A DNA stretch of 64,000 nt from Adlercreutzia sp910585575. Its GTDB lineage: Bacteria; Actinomycetota; Coriobacteriia; Coriobacteriales; Eggerthellaceae. Positions 15,929 through 24,061 of this stretch are shown here, piece after piece (positions within the stretch are counted from its first letter, which is position 1; every line of letters begins with the position of its first letter). The stretch is taken from NCBI RefSeq assembly GCF_951801035.1, contig NZ_CATOKT010000002.1. One strand, given 5' to 3'. The notes below the pieces were generated by a model. That model was not told the origin of the DNA and searched no databases. It saw only the letters and a list, made by a program, of their open reading frames with translations. Both the position numbers and the translations under genes were made by a program.

Positions 15929-16762
15929 GTGATTTTGTTCGTCTGTTCCTTGTTGGGAATCTTGCTGTACGGTGCCGCCGGGGCTGTGGGCCTTTACGGC
16001 GTGGTGCGTGACCGCGCCCGGGCCGTGCGTGCCGGGAAGGTGCTGTTCTTCGTGGCGGTGCTGGCCCATACGGCGCTGATCGGCTGCGAATCGATGCGCA
16101 CGTCAGGAACGTTGCTTTCGGGTCCCAATATCGTGATGCTAGCCTCGTGGGTGCTGGCTGTGGTCACGGCCATCGGCGTTGCTGTTACGCGTCGCGGCAT
16201 GAGCATTGCGGCGGTGGCCTGCTTGGTTATTGCCGTGCTCATCGCCGTGGCGGTATGGATGCGCATCCTGGACCCCCTGGACGCCGACAACATGGCGTTC
16301 TACCAGTGGCCTCTGCTGCTGCCCCATATCGTGCTCGTGTTTTTGGCTTGCGCCTTCTTTGCCACCAGCGCGGTGGCCTCGGGTGTCCAGTTGTACCAGC
16401 AGCACCTTGTTCGTCAGCGCAGCGCCAAGGTGCTCTCGCTGGATGCGCCCTCTCTGGACACGCTGGGAAAGATTGCGCGTCTGACGGCTCTGGCGGGCCT
16501 GGTGGTATTCACGGCGGCCATTCTCATTGGCATTACCCATCTGGTGGCCATCTATGCGGCCATGGTCAATGCGGGCTGTGCGGGAAACCTGTCTTATCTG
16601 ATACCGCGCATGGTGCTATCAGGGGCAGTGTGGTTGGTGTGGGCGGCCTATGCTATCTTCGCGTTTCTGGTTCCCTATGTGGTGGGCTCGCGGGCACGTG
16701 CGTGGCTCGCCATTGCTGGTTGCGCGCTGGCGCTGGCGCTCATAGCCGTCTCGGCGGGGTAG
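15929..16762 (+). CDS. HemX/CcsA-like integral membrane protein
   Basis: 277 aa with about eight hydrophobic segments. The GTG start follows GGGGAAGGAG. The stretch SLDTLGKIARLTALAGLVVFTAAILIGI resembles the HemX/CcsA (cytochrome c assembly) family, whose members handle heme at the membrane or control glutamyl-tRNA reductase level. The HemA-like gene follows after 4 nt, the same pairing as hemA-hemX in Bacillus, which supports the call. A possible -10 box TATGCT is at 15889-15894. I do not see the WWD tryptophan-rich motif of true cytochrome c synthetases, so HemX-like is preferred. Confidence 0.6.
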   Translation: MILFVCSLLGILLYGAAGAVGLYGVVRDRARAVRAGKVLFFVAVLAHTALIGCESMRTSGTLLSGPNIVMLASWVLAVVTAIGVAVTRRGMSIAAVACLVIAVLIAVAVWMRILDPLDADNMAFYQWPLLLPHIVLVFLACAFFATSAVASGVQLYQQHLVRQRSAKVLSLDAPSLDTLGKIARLTALAGLVVFTAAILIGITHLVAIYAAMVNAGCAGNLSYLIPRMVLSGAVWLVWAAYAIFAFLVPYVVGSRARAWLAIAGCALALALIAVSAG

Positions 16763-16766
16763 GGCC

Positions 16767-17891
16767 ATGGCGTTTGTGCTGGTAGGCATCAATCCGCGGC
16801 GCCCCCTTTTCACTGCGCTCCATGCCGCCCTCGATGACGGTGTGGCTCGCGTGCGGCTTGTGCAGCATCTTGCATCCCGTCACGGCGTGAACGAGGCGCT
16901 GGTGGTTGTGGCGCCAGGGCGGGTGGAGCTGTACCTTTCCCTGGCTGCGGGAGTAGACGGTTACGAAACGGCGTTGGCTGCTGTGGCGGCACAGCTGGCC
17001 CCGGGCGCTTCTTTGGCTGATGCTGGCTACTACGCTGAAGGTGTTGATGCGGTGACGCATTTGCTGGCGGCGGTGGCGTCCCTGGATGAATTTGCGGCCG
17101 CTCAGGCCCTGGCGGGAAAGCGGGTTGACAGCGAAGGCGGCGGCGCTCGAGACTTGGGCGCCGCGGGGCATCTTGCGGCTGCCTCTGAGGCGCCCGGCAC
17201 GGCTTCGGCCCCGGGTGCCGGCATGGCCGCGGCCCTCCGTCGCGCCCAGGGCGAGGCTGAACGGGCAGGTTCGTTGGGGCCGCAGCTGTCCGCGGTACTC
17301 GATGCGGCCCGGCGCCTCGAAGGGCGCCTGGGCGAGGCAGGGCGCGCGTCCGATGAGCAGCGGCTCGCCCAAACGGCTGTGGTCTTCGCGGGGCGTGTGT
17401 TCGATCACCTGGAGCGCCGTCAGGTTCTTCTGATGGGAGCCAATGGGCTGCTCGAGGGGGTTGCGCGTGCCTTGGCTGCTCAGGGCGTCGGAGGCTTCTC
17501 GTTCGTGGGGCCCGACGAGGCTGCCTCGATAGCGCGCGCCCGCGGTGCCCGGGTAGGGTCGCGCGAAGGTGCCGGCGTGTTGGTGGGCGCCGCCGATATC
17601 GTTTTGCTGGCGGAGGCTCTGCCGGGCGTTGCCATCGACCGTCGCCTTATGCGCACTGCTTTGCGCGCTCGCCGCGGACGGCCGATGCTTGTGCTCGATC
17701 TTTCGCCGTCGGGGACCGATGCGGTGGATCCTCGCATTGCCGACATGGACGGCGTGGTGCTCTATGATGCCCGTGACCTGCAGGCGTTGACGGAGAATGC
17801 TTCGGAGGGGCGACAGGCGCCAACGCTTTCAGCTTCCGCGGCTCTCGACGAGGCGGTTCGGAGCTTCACGGCAAGTTACGACTTCGGGTAG
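16767..17891 (+). CDS. HemA-like (glutamyl-tRNA reductase-like) protein lacking the catalytic cysteine
   Basis: 374 aa. The overall layout is that of glutamyl-tRNA reductase. It has GINPRRPLFTALHA at the N-terminus, VVVAPGRVELYL where reductases have STCNRVELY, an LLAAVASLDEFAAAQAL segment, a nucleotide-binding stretch VLLMGANGLLEGVARALAAQ, and GRPMLVLDLSPSGTDAVDPR followed by GVVLYDARDLQAL. The active-site cysteine is replaced by proline (P50) and the GAGEM glycine motif is altered, while R52 and E54 remain. An Ala/Gly-rich segment (about 120-165) is extra. The protein probably cannot reduce glutamyl-tRNA; a scaffold or regulatory role in tetrapyrrole synthesis is inferred from its HemX-like neighbour and ahbD downstream. 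Confidence 0.7.
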   Translation: MAFVLVGINPRRPLFTALHAALDDGVARVRLVQHLASRHGVNEALVVVAPGRVELYLSLAAGVDGYETALAAVAAQLAPGASLADAGYYAEGVDAVTHLLAAVASLDEFAAAQALAGKRVDSEGGGARDLGAAGHLAAASEAPGTASAPGAGMAAALRRAQGEAERAGSLGPQLSAVLDAARRLEGRLGEAGRASDEQRLAQTAVVFAGRVFDHLERRQVLLMGANGLLEGVARALAAQGVGGFSFVGPDEAASIARARGARVGSREGAGVLVGAADIVLLAEALPGVAIDRRLMRTALRARRGRPMLVLDLSPSGTDAVDPRIADMDGVVLYDARDLQALTENASEGRQAPTLSASAALDEAVRSFTASYDFG

Positions 17892-18070
17892 CTTTCTCTG
17901 CAGTTTGACCTGAGGAATTGGCCGACCTCCCTCTTGCCACGCACCTGTGTTCCCCCAAGCTTACTTTTACGCCCGGGGACTTACCCCCTTCGGGCGATTC
18001 CTGACCCAGAGGGTTTCCTTAAGCTGGTAGCACGCTGTCGAAACCGACGGCGCGGCCGAGAGGAGACCCT

Positions 18071-19078
18071 ATGATCGTATCGTGGATGACCACGAACCAA
18101 TGCAACCTGAAATGCGTCCATTGCTACCAGGATGCCGAGGAAGCTACCGAGCGCGAGCTTTCCACCGATGAGGCGAAGAAGATGATCGATGAGATTGCCC
18201 GGGCGGGTTTCAAGGTGATGATCTTCTCGGGCGGCGAGCCGCTTATGCGCCCCGATATCTACGAGCTGGTGGCCCATGCGGCCTCCCGCGGCCTGCGTCC
18301 GGTGTTCGGCACCAACGGCACTCTCATTACGCCCGAGGTTGCCCAGCGTCTGAAGAAGGCCGGCGCCTGCGCCATGGGCATTTCCGTGGACAGCCTCGAC
18401 CCGCAGAAGCACGACCAGTTCCGCGGTCTGGAGAACGCCCATGCCCTGACCATGGCAGGCATCGAGGCCTGCAAGCAGGCGGGTTTGCCCTTCCAGCTGC
18501 ACACCACCGTGGTGGACTGGAATCGCGACGAGGTGTGCGCCATCACCGACTTCGCCGAGGAAATCGGCGCCCAGGCCCACTACATCTTCTTCCTCATCCC
18601 CGTGGGCCGTGGCGAGTACATCCAGGAGACGAGCTTGGAGGTGCTGGAGAACGAGGCCCTGCTGCGCGACATCATGCGCAAATCGGCCGAGGTGTCCATC
18701 GACGTGAAGCCCACCTGCGCTCCGCAGTTCACCCGCGTGGCGAAGCAGCTGGGCGTGGAAACGCGCTTTACCCGCGGTTGCCTGGCGGGGCTGACCTACT
18801 GCGTGGTGGGCAGCGAGGGCGTAGTACGCCCCTGTGCCTACATGACTGAGGAGGCGGGCGACGTGCGCGAGACCCCCTTCGACGAAATTTGGCGTGAGAG
18901 TCCCGTGTTCAAGACGCTGCGCACCCAGGCCTACAGCGGCGCCTGCGGCACCTGCGACTACAAGGACGGCTGCGGTGGCTGCCGCGCCCGCGCCGCCTAC
19001 TACCACAACGGCGACATCATGGCCCAGGACGAGTACTGCGCCCATGGTCAGCAGCTTTTGGAAACCGAGGAAGCCTAA
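18071..19078 (+). CDS. ahbD: radical SAM protein of the AhbD/NirJ2 type (siroheme-dependent heme synthesis)
   Basis: 335 aa. The N-terminal cluster motif QCNLKCVHCYQD (C11, C15, C18) binds the SAM-cleaving 4Fe-4S cluster. IFSGGEPLMRPDIYEL is the conserved GGEP region. The SPASM-like C-terminus has CGTCDYKDGCGGC (C292, C295, C301, C304) for auxiliary clusters. The MIVSWMTTNQCNLKC opening and GCRARAAYYH near the end match the NirJ2/AhbD group, which decarboxylates two propionates of iron-coproporphyrin III to make heme from siroheme. The HemX-like/HemA-like pair just upstream fits this pathway. AhbC (NirJ1-type) is the main alternative, though it is usually longer. The start has GGAG 8 nt upstream. 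Confidence 0.8.
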   Translation: MIVSWMTTNQCNLKCVHCYQDAEEATERELSTDEAKKMIDEIARAGFKVMIFSGGEPLMRPDIYELVAHAASRGLRPVFGTNGTLITPEVAQRLKKAGACAMGISVDSLDPQKHDQFRGLENAHALTMAGIEACKQAGLPFQLHTTVVDWNRDEVCAITDFAEEIGAQAHYIFFLIPVGRGEYIQETSLEVLENEALLRDIMRKSAEVSIDVKPTCAPQFTRVAKQLGVETRFTRGCLAGLTYCVVGSEGVVRPCAYMTEEAGDVRETPFDEIWRESPVFKTLRTQAYSGACGTCDYKDGCGGCRARAAYYHNGDIMAQDEYCAHGQQLLETEEA

Positions 19079-19104
19079 GCGCGAAGCGTGCCCGCGCTTC
19101 GCGC
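19079..19104 (+). terminator. hairpin after ahbD
   Basis: Perfect 10-bp stem GCGCGAAGCG (19079-19088) / CGCTTCGCGC (19095-19104) with a 6-nt loop, starting at the ahbD stop codon. No T tract follows, so termination may be weak or factor-dependent. Confidence 0.5.
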
Positions 19105-19221
19105 CAGACGTCAATCGCATCATCGCGCCCCTGGGCCGACGGCCCGTCGGCATTGCGTATGCGTCCTTGCGCGCTGTGCGTGCGCCCCTGAAAATCCCCT
19201 GAGAGAGAAGAGACTTTACCT

Positions 19222-20220
19222 ATGAAGAAGATCACCTTCGCCCTGGCGGCGCTGTTGGCCCTGGGCGTGGCGGGTTGCGCCACGTCCCAGGAGCCGGCGA
19301 ACACCGAGGGGGCCAACCAGCCTGCAGCCGAGCAGGCGGCCACCGCCGGCGCCGAGGACGCTGTCGCCTTCACCGACGATTTGGGCAACGAGGTAACCGT
19401 GGCGAATCCTCAGCGCGTGGTGGCCTGCATGGGCAGCTTCGCCAACGCTTGGGAACTGGCCGGGGGTACGCTGGTGGGCGTGTCCGATGATGCCTTGACT
19501 GCTGAGGGCTTCGCCATTGAAAGCCCGGACGTGGCCACAGTGGGCGACTTCACCAACGTGAATCTGGAGTCCATCATCGCTTTGGAGCCCGATTTCGTGA
19601 TCATGACCAGCGGCACCGGTGGCCGCGGCGGCGACTCGAGCCAGGTCGATCTGCGCGAGGCGCTGGTGTCCTCGGGCATTCCCGTGGCTTACTTCGAGGT
19701 GACCACCTTCGATGACTATCTGCGCCTCATGCGCACCTTCGCCGACATCACCGGCGACGAGGCGGCCTACGAGCAGAACGCTGCCTCGGTGCAGCAGGCC
19801 ATCGAGGGTATCAAAAGCCAGGTGCCCGCCGACGAGGCCCCCACGGCCCTGGTCATGACCACCTATTCCGGCGGCACCCGCGTGCAAAGCTCCGGCACTA
19901 TGACCGGCGCCATGCTTGCTGATCTGGGCGTGCGCAATCTGGCCGACGAGAACCGCAGCCTGCTGAAGGACTTCAGCCTGGAGTCGGTCATCGAGCTGGA
20001 CCCTGACTTCATCTTCGTCATCCCCATGGGCAACGACGCCGAGGCGGCTACGGCGGCCCTGAACGAGGCCACGGCGGCGAATCCCGCCTGGAATTCGCTG
20101 TCGGCGGTGCAGAACGGCCACTATGTCACTTTGGATCCGAAGCTGTTCCTGTCGAAGCCCAACGCGAACTGGGATGAGTCCTATCAGGTGCTGTACGACA
20201 CGCTCTACGGCCAGAACTAG
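19222..20220 (+). CDS. ABC transporter substrate-binding lipoprotein (siderophore/heme/cobalamin type)
   Basis: 332 aa. The lipobox LGVAGC places the lipidated cysteine at residue 19. The fold is that of the helical-backbone class III binding proteins (FepB/BtuF): VVACMGSFANAWELAGGT, a GDF.NVNLESIIALEPDFVI segment, and NPAWNSLSAVQNGHYVTLDP near the end. It captures a metal chelate or corrinoid outside the membrane and hands it to the FecCD-type permease encoded 21 nt downstream. The ligand cannot be read from sequence; heme or siderophore is plausible because a heme-pathway gene is adjacent, and B12 uptake is already served by the ECF-CbrT genes. Confidence 0.85.
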   Translation: MKKITFALAALLALGVAGCATSQEPANTEGANQPAAEQAATAGAEDAVAFTDDLGNEVTVANPQRVVACMGSFANAWELAGGTLVGVSDDALTAEGFAIESPDVATVGDFTNVNLESIIALEPDFVIMTSGTGGRGGDSSQVDLREALVSSGIPVAYFEVTTFDDYLRLMRTFADITGDEAAYEQNAASVQQAIEGIKSQVPADEAPTALVMTTYSGGTRVQSSGTMTGAMLADLGVRNLADENRSLLKDFSLESVIELDPDFIFVIPMGNDAEAATAALNEATAANPAWNSLSAVQNGHYVTLDPKLFLSKPNANWDESYQVLYDTLYGQN

Positions 20221-20241
20221 CGGCGGAACGGGTCGGGCGCT

Positions 20242-21327
20242 ATGGCGAGCAGCAATCAAAAGGTCCTTGCCCGGAAGGGGAGCGGGGGCCAGGGCGTACG
20301 GCGGCAGGCAAACAGTGCCCGAGGCACGGGCGGGGAGCGTCCCCGAAACGGCCTCGTGCTGGCGACGGCTGCGGCTATCCTGGTGGCGGTGACGGCGGCC
20401 GGGTTCGTCCTGGGCTCCTCGTCGGTGAGCCTGGGCGAGCTGGTTGCCTGGGCCACGGGCGCCCCGCTGTCCGATACGGCTCGCAGTATTCTGGAAAACG
20501 TGCGCATGCCGCGTGTTCTGGCGGCGCTTTTGGCCGGGGCGGCCTTGGCCGTGGCGGGTGCCCTGATTCAGGCGGCGCTCGATAACCCGCTGGCCAGTCC
20601 GAACGTCATCGGTGTGAACTCCGGGGCCGGTTTGGCAGTGCTGCTGGCCGCCTCGCTGGCTCCGGGTGCCCTGTGGCTGTCGCCCCTGGCCGCCTTCGGA
20701 GGCGCGCTCGTTTCGGCCCTGGTGATCTTTCTGCTGTCGCTGGGTCCCGGGGTCTCTCGCCTGACCGTGGTGCTGGCGGGTATTGCCATTACCACGGTAT
20801 TCGGGGCGGGCATGAACACCATCCTCATTGTGGACCCCGATGCCTATATCGGCTCGTCGAACTTCCTGGTGGGCGGCTTGTCGGGTGTGCTTATGGGAGA
20901 CCTGGGCTGGCCCGCGGTCTACATTGCCCTGGGCTTGGCAGCCGCCTGTGCGGGGGCAACGAAGCTGAACATCCTGGGTCTGGGGGACGAGGCGGCCCAC
21001 AGTCTTGGCCTGAACGTGCGGGCCGTGCGCCTGGCCATGCTGGCAGCCGCAGCGGTGCTGGCCGGCGCTGCCGTCAGCTTTGCGGGACTGCTCGGGTTCG
21101 TGGGGCTCATTGTGCCCCATATGGTGCGCTTCTTCACCGGCCACGATAATCGCTGGATCATTCCCGTTTCGGCGGTGGTGGGCGCAGCCTTCGTAGTAGG
21201 TTGCGACCTATTGGCCCGTGTGCTCTTCGCCCCTTATGAGCTGCCCGTGGGCATTCTCATGGCCTTTTTGGGCGGCCCGTTCTTCATCTACCTGATTTTG
21301 CGAAACCGAGGAGGCGGCCTTGACTGA
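20242..21327 (+). CDS. FecCD/BtuC-family ABC transporter permease
   Basis: 361 aa with about ten membrane segments. It begins with a ~40-residue polar, basic N-terminal extension (ASSNQKVLARKGSGGQGVRR) ahead of the first TM. RMPRVLAALLAGAALAVAGA and NPLASPNVIGVNSGAG are the family signatures, and GLLGFVGLIVPHMVRF is the cytoplasmic coupling region that contacts the ATPase. It lies between the binding-protein and ATPase genes. The Shine-Dalgarno is weak, and an internal start cannot be excluded because the extension is unusual. Confidence 0.9.
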   Translation: MASSNQKVLARKGSGGQGVRRQANSARGTGGERPRNGLVLATAAAILVAVTAAGFVLGSSSVSLGELVAWATGAPLSDTARSILENVRMPRVLAALLAGAALAVAGALIQAALDNPLASPNVIGVNSGAGLAVLLAASLAPGALWLSPLAAFGGALVSALVIFLLSLGPGVSRLTVVLAGIAITTVFGAGMNTILIVDPDAYIGSSNFLVGGLSGVLMGDLGWPAVYIALGLAAACAGATKLNILGLGDEAAHSLGLNVRAVRLAMLAAAAVLAGAAVSFAGLLGFVGLIVPHMVRFFTGHDNRWIIPVSAVVGAAFVVGCDLLARVLFAPYELPVGILMAFLGGPFFIYLILRNRGGGLD

Positions 21328-22186
21328 GTCGATGTTGGAATACCGAGGCGTCGACTTTTCCTACCAGCCTGGCGCCCCCTTTATGGAGGGTCTCTCGGCC
21401 GTGGTGCCCCAGGGAGTGGTCACCAGCATCATCGGGCCCAACGGCTGCGGTAAATCCACGTTGGTGAAGCTGGCCTCCGGGCTTTTGCGGCCGACGGCGG
21501 GGGAGGTACGGTTGGCGGGGTGCTCTACGGCTGGACTTAGTGCTCGGGAGCGCGCCCGCGCCATGGCGGTGCTGTCCCAGATGACGCGGCCCGCGCCCAT
21601 GACGGTGCAGGCGCTGGTGGAGTGCGGTCGGCATCCCCATCGCGGCTTCGGGGGTCGTTCTACGGCCGAGGATCGACGTCTGGTGGAGGAGGCACTGGCG
21701 CTGGCCGGCGTGGCGCACTTTCGCGACCACGACGTGCGGCGGCTGTCCGGGGGCGAACGCCAGCGCGCCTATCTGGCCATGACCCTAGCCCAGGACACGC
21801 CGCTCATCGTTCTGGACGAGCCTACCACCTACCTGGACATCAATGCCTGCCACGACCTCATGACTCTCGTGCGCGCTCTCAACCGTAAGCAGGGCAAGAC
21901 CGTGGCCATAGTCATCCATGACATCGATCTGGCTCTGCGCTATTCCGACTGGCTCGTGGTGATGGAGCGCGGCCGCGTGGCAGCCTGCGGTCCGGTGGCG
22001 TCCGTGCTGGACGGCGGTGCCATCCAGCGAGTCTTCTCCCTCGACGTGTATCCCTTCGACCGCCCGGACGTACCGTCCGGTGCCCCTGACGTATCGCCCG
22101 ACACCCCCGCCGAACGCGCCTATGTTGTCTTTCCGCACACGGAGCCCTCTAATTCCAAGCCATTCTGCCAAAGGGCGGCGAATTGA
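21320..22186 (+). CDS. ABC transporter ATPase (FepC/BtuD type)
   Basis: 288 aa. Walker A is GPNGCGKSTLVKL, the signature LSGGERQRAYLAMTLAQD, Walker B PLIVLDEPTTYLD, and the switch histidine is in VIHDIDLALRYSD. The TTG at 21320 is chosen because GAGGAGG ends 5 nt before it; the next ATG (21332) is 17 nt away. It overlaps the permease stop by 8 nt, showing translational coupling. The C-terminal tail (about 30 residues, Pro/Asp-rich) is not conserved in the family. It powers import by the two preceding gene products. Confidence 0.92.
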   Translation: MTESMLEYRGVDFSYQPGAPFMEGLSAVVPQGVVTSIIGPNGCGKSTLVKLASGLLRPTAGEVRLAGCSTAGLSARERARAMAVLSQMTRPAPMTVQALVECGRHPHRGFGGRSTAEDRRLVEEALALAGVAHFRDHDVRRLSGGERQRAYLAMTLAQDTPLIVLDEPTTYLDINACHDLMTLVRALNRKQGKTVAIVIHDIDLALRYSDWLVVMERGRVAACGPVASVLDGGAIQRVFSLDVYPFDRPDVPSGAPDVSPDTPAERAYVVFPHTEPSNSKPFCQRAAN

Positions 22187-22247
22187 TGCACACAAAGGCG
22201 CTTTGCGTCTCCTATAACCCTGTGGCCGCTTCCAATAGCATAGCCTC

Positions 22248-22276
22248 TTGCGCGTAGGTTACGATTCTTCTACAAT
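22248..22276 (+). promoter_or_regulatory. promoter of the ribU operon
   Basis: TTGCGC (22248-22253) and TACAAT (22271-22276) are exactly 17 bp apart, just upstream of the FMN riboswitch, so transcription would start about 10 nt before the aptamer. Confidence 0.6.
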
Positions 22277-22290
22277 GCCTCTCGTGAATT

Positions 22291-22438
22291 CTGTTTCAGG
22301 GCGAGGTGAAAATCCTCACTGGCGGTAAGCGCGGCGGCTTCGGCCCCCGTAAGCCCGCGACCCTGGGCGCTGCGGCGCCCAGGCTGATTCGGTGAAAATC
22401 CGAGGCCAACGGTTACAGTCCGGATGGAAGAGGCAGAG
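22291..22438 (+). ncRNA. FMN riboswitch (RFN element)
   Basis: The conserved blocks appear in order: GGGCGAGGTGAAAATCC (22299-22315), then ACTGGCGGTAA, a variable GC-rich arm, CCCGCGA, GATTCGGTGAAAATCCGAG (22385-22403), and CCAACGGTTACAGTCCGGAT (22406-22425) followed by GGAAGAGG. These are the six-helix junction elements that bind FMN. It lies directly upstream of ribU, with its terminator at 22497-22537, so FMN should switch off riboflavin import. Confidence 0.97.
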
Positions 22439-22496
22439 ATTCGCGCCTGGCGGCCCCGCGGCCGCAACCCCGCAACGGGGCGCGTGCGAACCTACA

Positions 22497-22537
22497 GAAG
22501 CCTGTATGAAAAAGAGTTCATACGGGCTTCTTTTGTT
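22497..22537 (+). terminator. FMN riboswitch expression-platform terminator
   Basis: A 14-bp stem GAAGCCTGTATGAA (22497-22510) / TTCATACGGGCTTC (22517-22530), with one G-U pair, is followed by TTTTGTT. It sits between the aptamer and the ribU start, as in transcription-attenuating FMN switches. Confidence 0.9.
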
Positions 22538-22594
22538 ATGGCGAGGCAAAAGGGGCGCCGGTTCGCACCAACCTCGCCGAAAGAGGTGATCCCC

Positions 22595-23227
22595 ATGGCT
22601 CAAAGTCCCGTCAACCATCCCGCCGGTGCGGTGAAGGCGCCGAAGGCCCCCACGGCCCAGGCCACCATCGAGAACACCAACGTGTGGTCCACTCGCACGC
22701 TGGTGACCATTGCGCTGCTGTGCGCTATCTCGGTGCTGCTGTCCTTCGTGGAGTTCCCGCTGCTGCCCGGCGTGGCTTGGCTGTCCTACGACGCCTCCCT
22801 CATGCCCGCCGCCGTCTGCGGCTTCGCCTTCGGTCCGGCGGCTGGTCTGGCCTGCGGCATCATCAGCGTGGTGGCCCACGGCATTCTGTTCGCCGACTTC
22901 ACCGGCGCCGTTATGAACCTGCTGGTGGTCATCGGGTTCATTCTGCCCTCGGCCCTTATCTACAAGCGCGTGCACACGCTGAAGGGCGCCATTGCCGGCC
23001 TGGCTCTGGGCATTGTGTTCGCCGTGGCCATGGCCGTGCTGGGCAACTTGGTGGTGACGCCGGCGTGGCTCGGCGTGCCGCTCGACGCCGTGGTGGCCAT
23101 GATTGTGCCCATTCTCATTCCCTTCAACCTGCTGAAGGGCCTGCTGAACTCCATCCTGACCCTCATTGTGTACAAGGCTATCTCCAATCTCATCACCCCG
23201 AAGAAAAGCCAAGTGAAAGGCAAGTAA
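22595..23227 (+). CDS. ribU: riboflavin ECF transporter substrate-binding subunit RibU
   Basis: 210 aa, about six TM helices. LLSFVEFPLLPGVAWLSYDA and MPAAVCGFAFGPAAGLACGI match RibU, the riboflavin-specific S component of ECF importers. The FMN riboswitch upstream confirms the ligand class. The ATG at 22595 follows GAAAGAGGTGAT; upstream in-frame ATGs lie within the riboswitch. ecfA1 starts at the base after the stop codon, so the unit is tightly coupled. A ~25-residue polar N-terminus (SPVNHPAGAVKAPKAPTAQA) precedes the first helix. Confidence 0.95.
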   Translation: MAQSPVNHPAGAVKAPKAPTAQATIENTNVWSTRTLVTIALLCAISVLLSFVEFPLLPGVAWLSYDASLMPAAVCGFAFGPAAGLACGIISVVAHGILFADFTGAVMNLLVVIGFILPSALIYKRVHTLKGAIAGLALGIVFAVAMAVLGNLVVTPAWLGVPLDAVVAMIVPILIPFNLLKGLLNSILTLIVYKAISNLITPKKSQVKGK

Positions 23228-24061
23228 GTGGCCGACACCTTTGTCGATTTCCGTGACGCGGGCTTTACCTACGACGGTGAGTCCTTCGTCTTCCAGCACC
23301 TGAACCTGACGGTGCCCCAGGGGCAGTTCCTCTGCCTTTTGGGCGGCAACGGCTCGGGGAAGTCCACCCTGGCCAAGCACATCAACGCCCTGCTCACGCC
23401 CGACGAGGGCGAGGTGCTGGTCTTCTCGTGCGACACGCGCGACCCGGAGAGCACCTATTTCATCCGCTCGAACGCGGGCCTGGTGTTCCAGAATCCCGAT
23501 GACCAGTTGGTGGCCAGCCTCATCGAGAACGACGTAGCCTTCGGTCCCGAGAACCTGGGCGTGCCCCTGCCCGAGCTGCGCGATCGCGTGACCCAGGCAC
23601 TCAAGGAGGTGGGCCTGCAGGGCTTCGAGTTGCACGAGACCAATGCGCTTTCCGGCGGTCAGAAGCAGCGCGTGGCCATTGCCGGCGTGCTGGCCATGGA
23701 TCCGGCCATCCTGATTCTGGACGAGGCCACGGCCATGCTCGACCCGCGCGGACGGGCCGGCCTTTTGCGCGTGGTTCGCGAGCTGCACGAGAGCGGCATG
23801 ACTGTGGTGATGATCACGCACTACATGGAAGAGGCCGCCCTGGCCGATCGCGTCGTGGTGCTCGACCATGGCGCGGTGCGTCTGGATGGCACGCCCCAAG
23901 AGGTGCTCACTCGCGCTCACGAGCTGCGCGAGCTGTCACTGGAAGTGCCCTTCGCCTGCCGTCTTTCCCTGGAATTGCAGGCCCGCGGGGTACCCGTGGC
24001 CACCTGTATCACCGACGACGCCCTGAAGGAGGAGCTATGCGCCTTGCGTTCGAAGATGTGA
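23228..24061 (+). CDS. ecfA1: ECF transporter ATPase EcfA1
   Basis: 277 aa. It has Walker A GGNGSGKSTLAKH, a Q loop in GLVFQNPDDQLVASLIENDV typical of ECF/CbiO ATPases, signature LSGGQKQRVAIAGVLAMD, and Walker B ILILDEATAMLD. The GTG start abuts the ribU stop with AAAGG upstream. It pairs with EcfA2 to hydrolyse ATP for the RibU module. Confidence 0.93.
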   Translation: MADTFVDFRDAGFTYDGESFVFQHLNLTVPQGQFLCLLGGNGSGKSTLAKHINALLTPDEGEVLVFSCDTRDPESTYFIRSNAGLVFQNPDDQLVASLIENDVAFGPENLGVPLPELRDRVTQALKEVGLQGFELHETNALSGGQKQRVAIAGVLAMDPAILILDEATAMLDPRGRAGLLRVVRELHESGMTVVMITHYMEEAALADRVVVLDHGAVRLDGTPQEVLTRAHELRELSLEVPFACRLSLELQARGVPVATCITDDALKEELCALRSKM

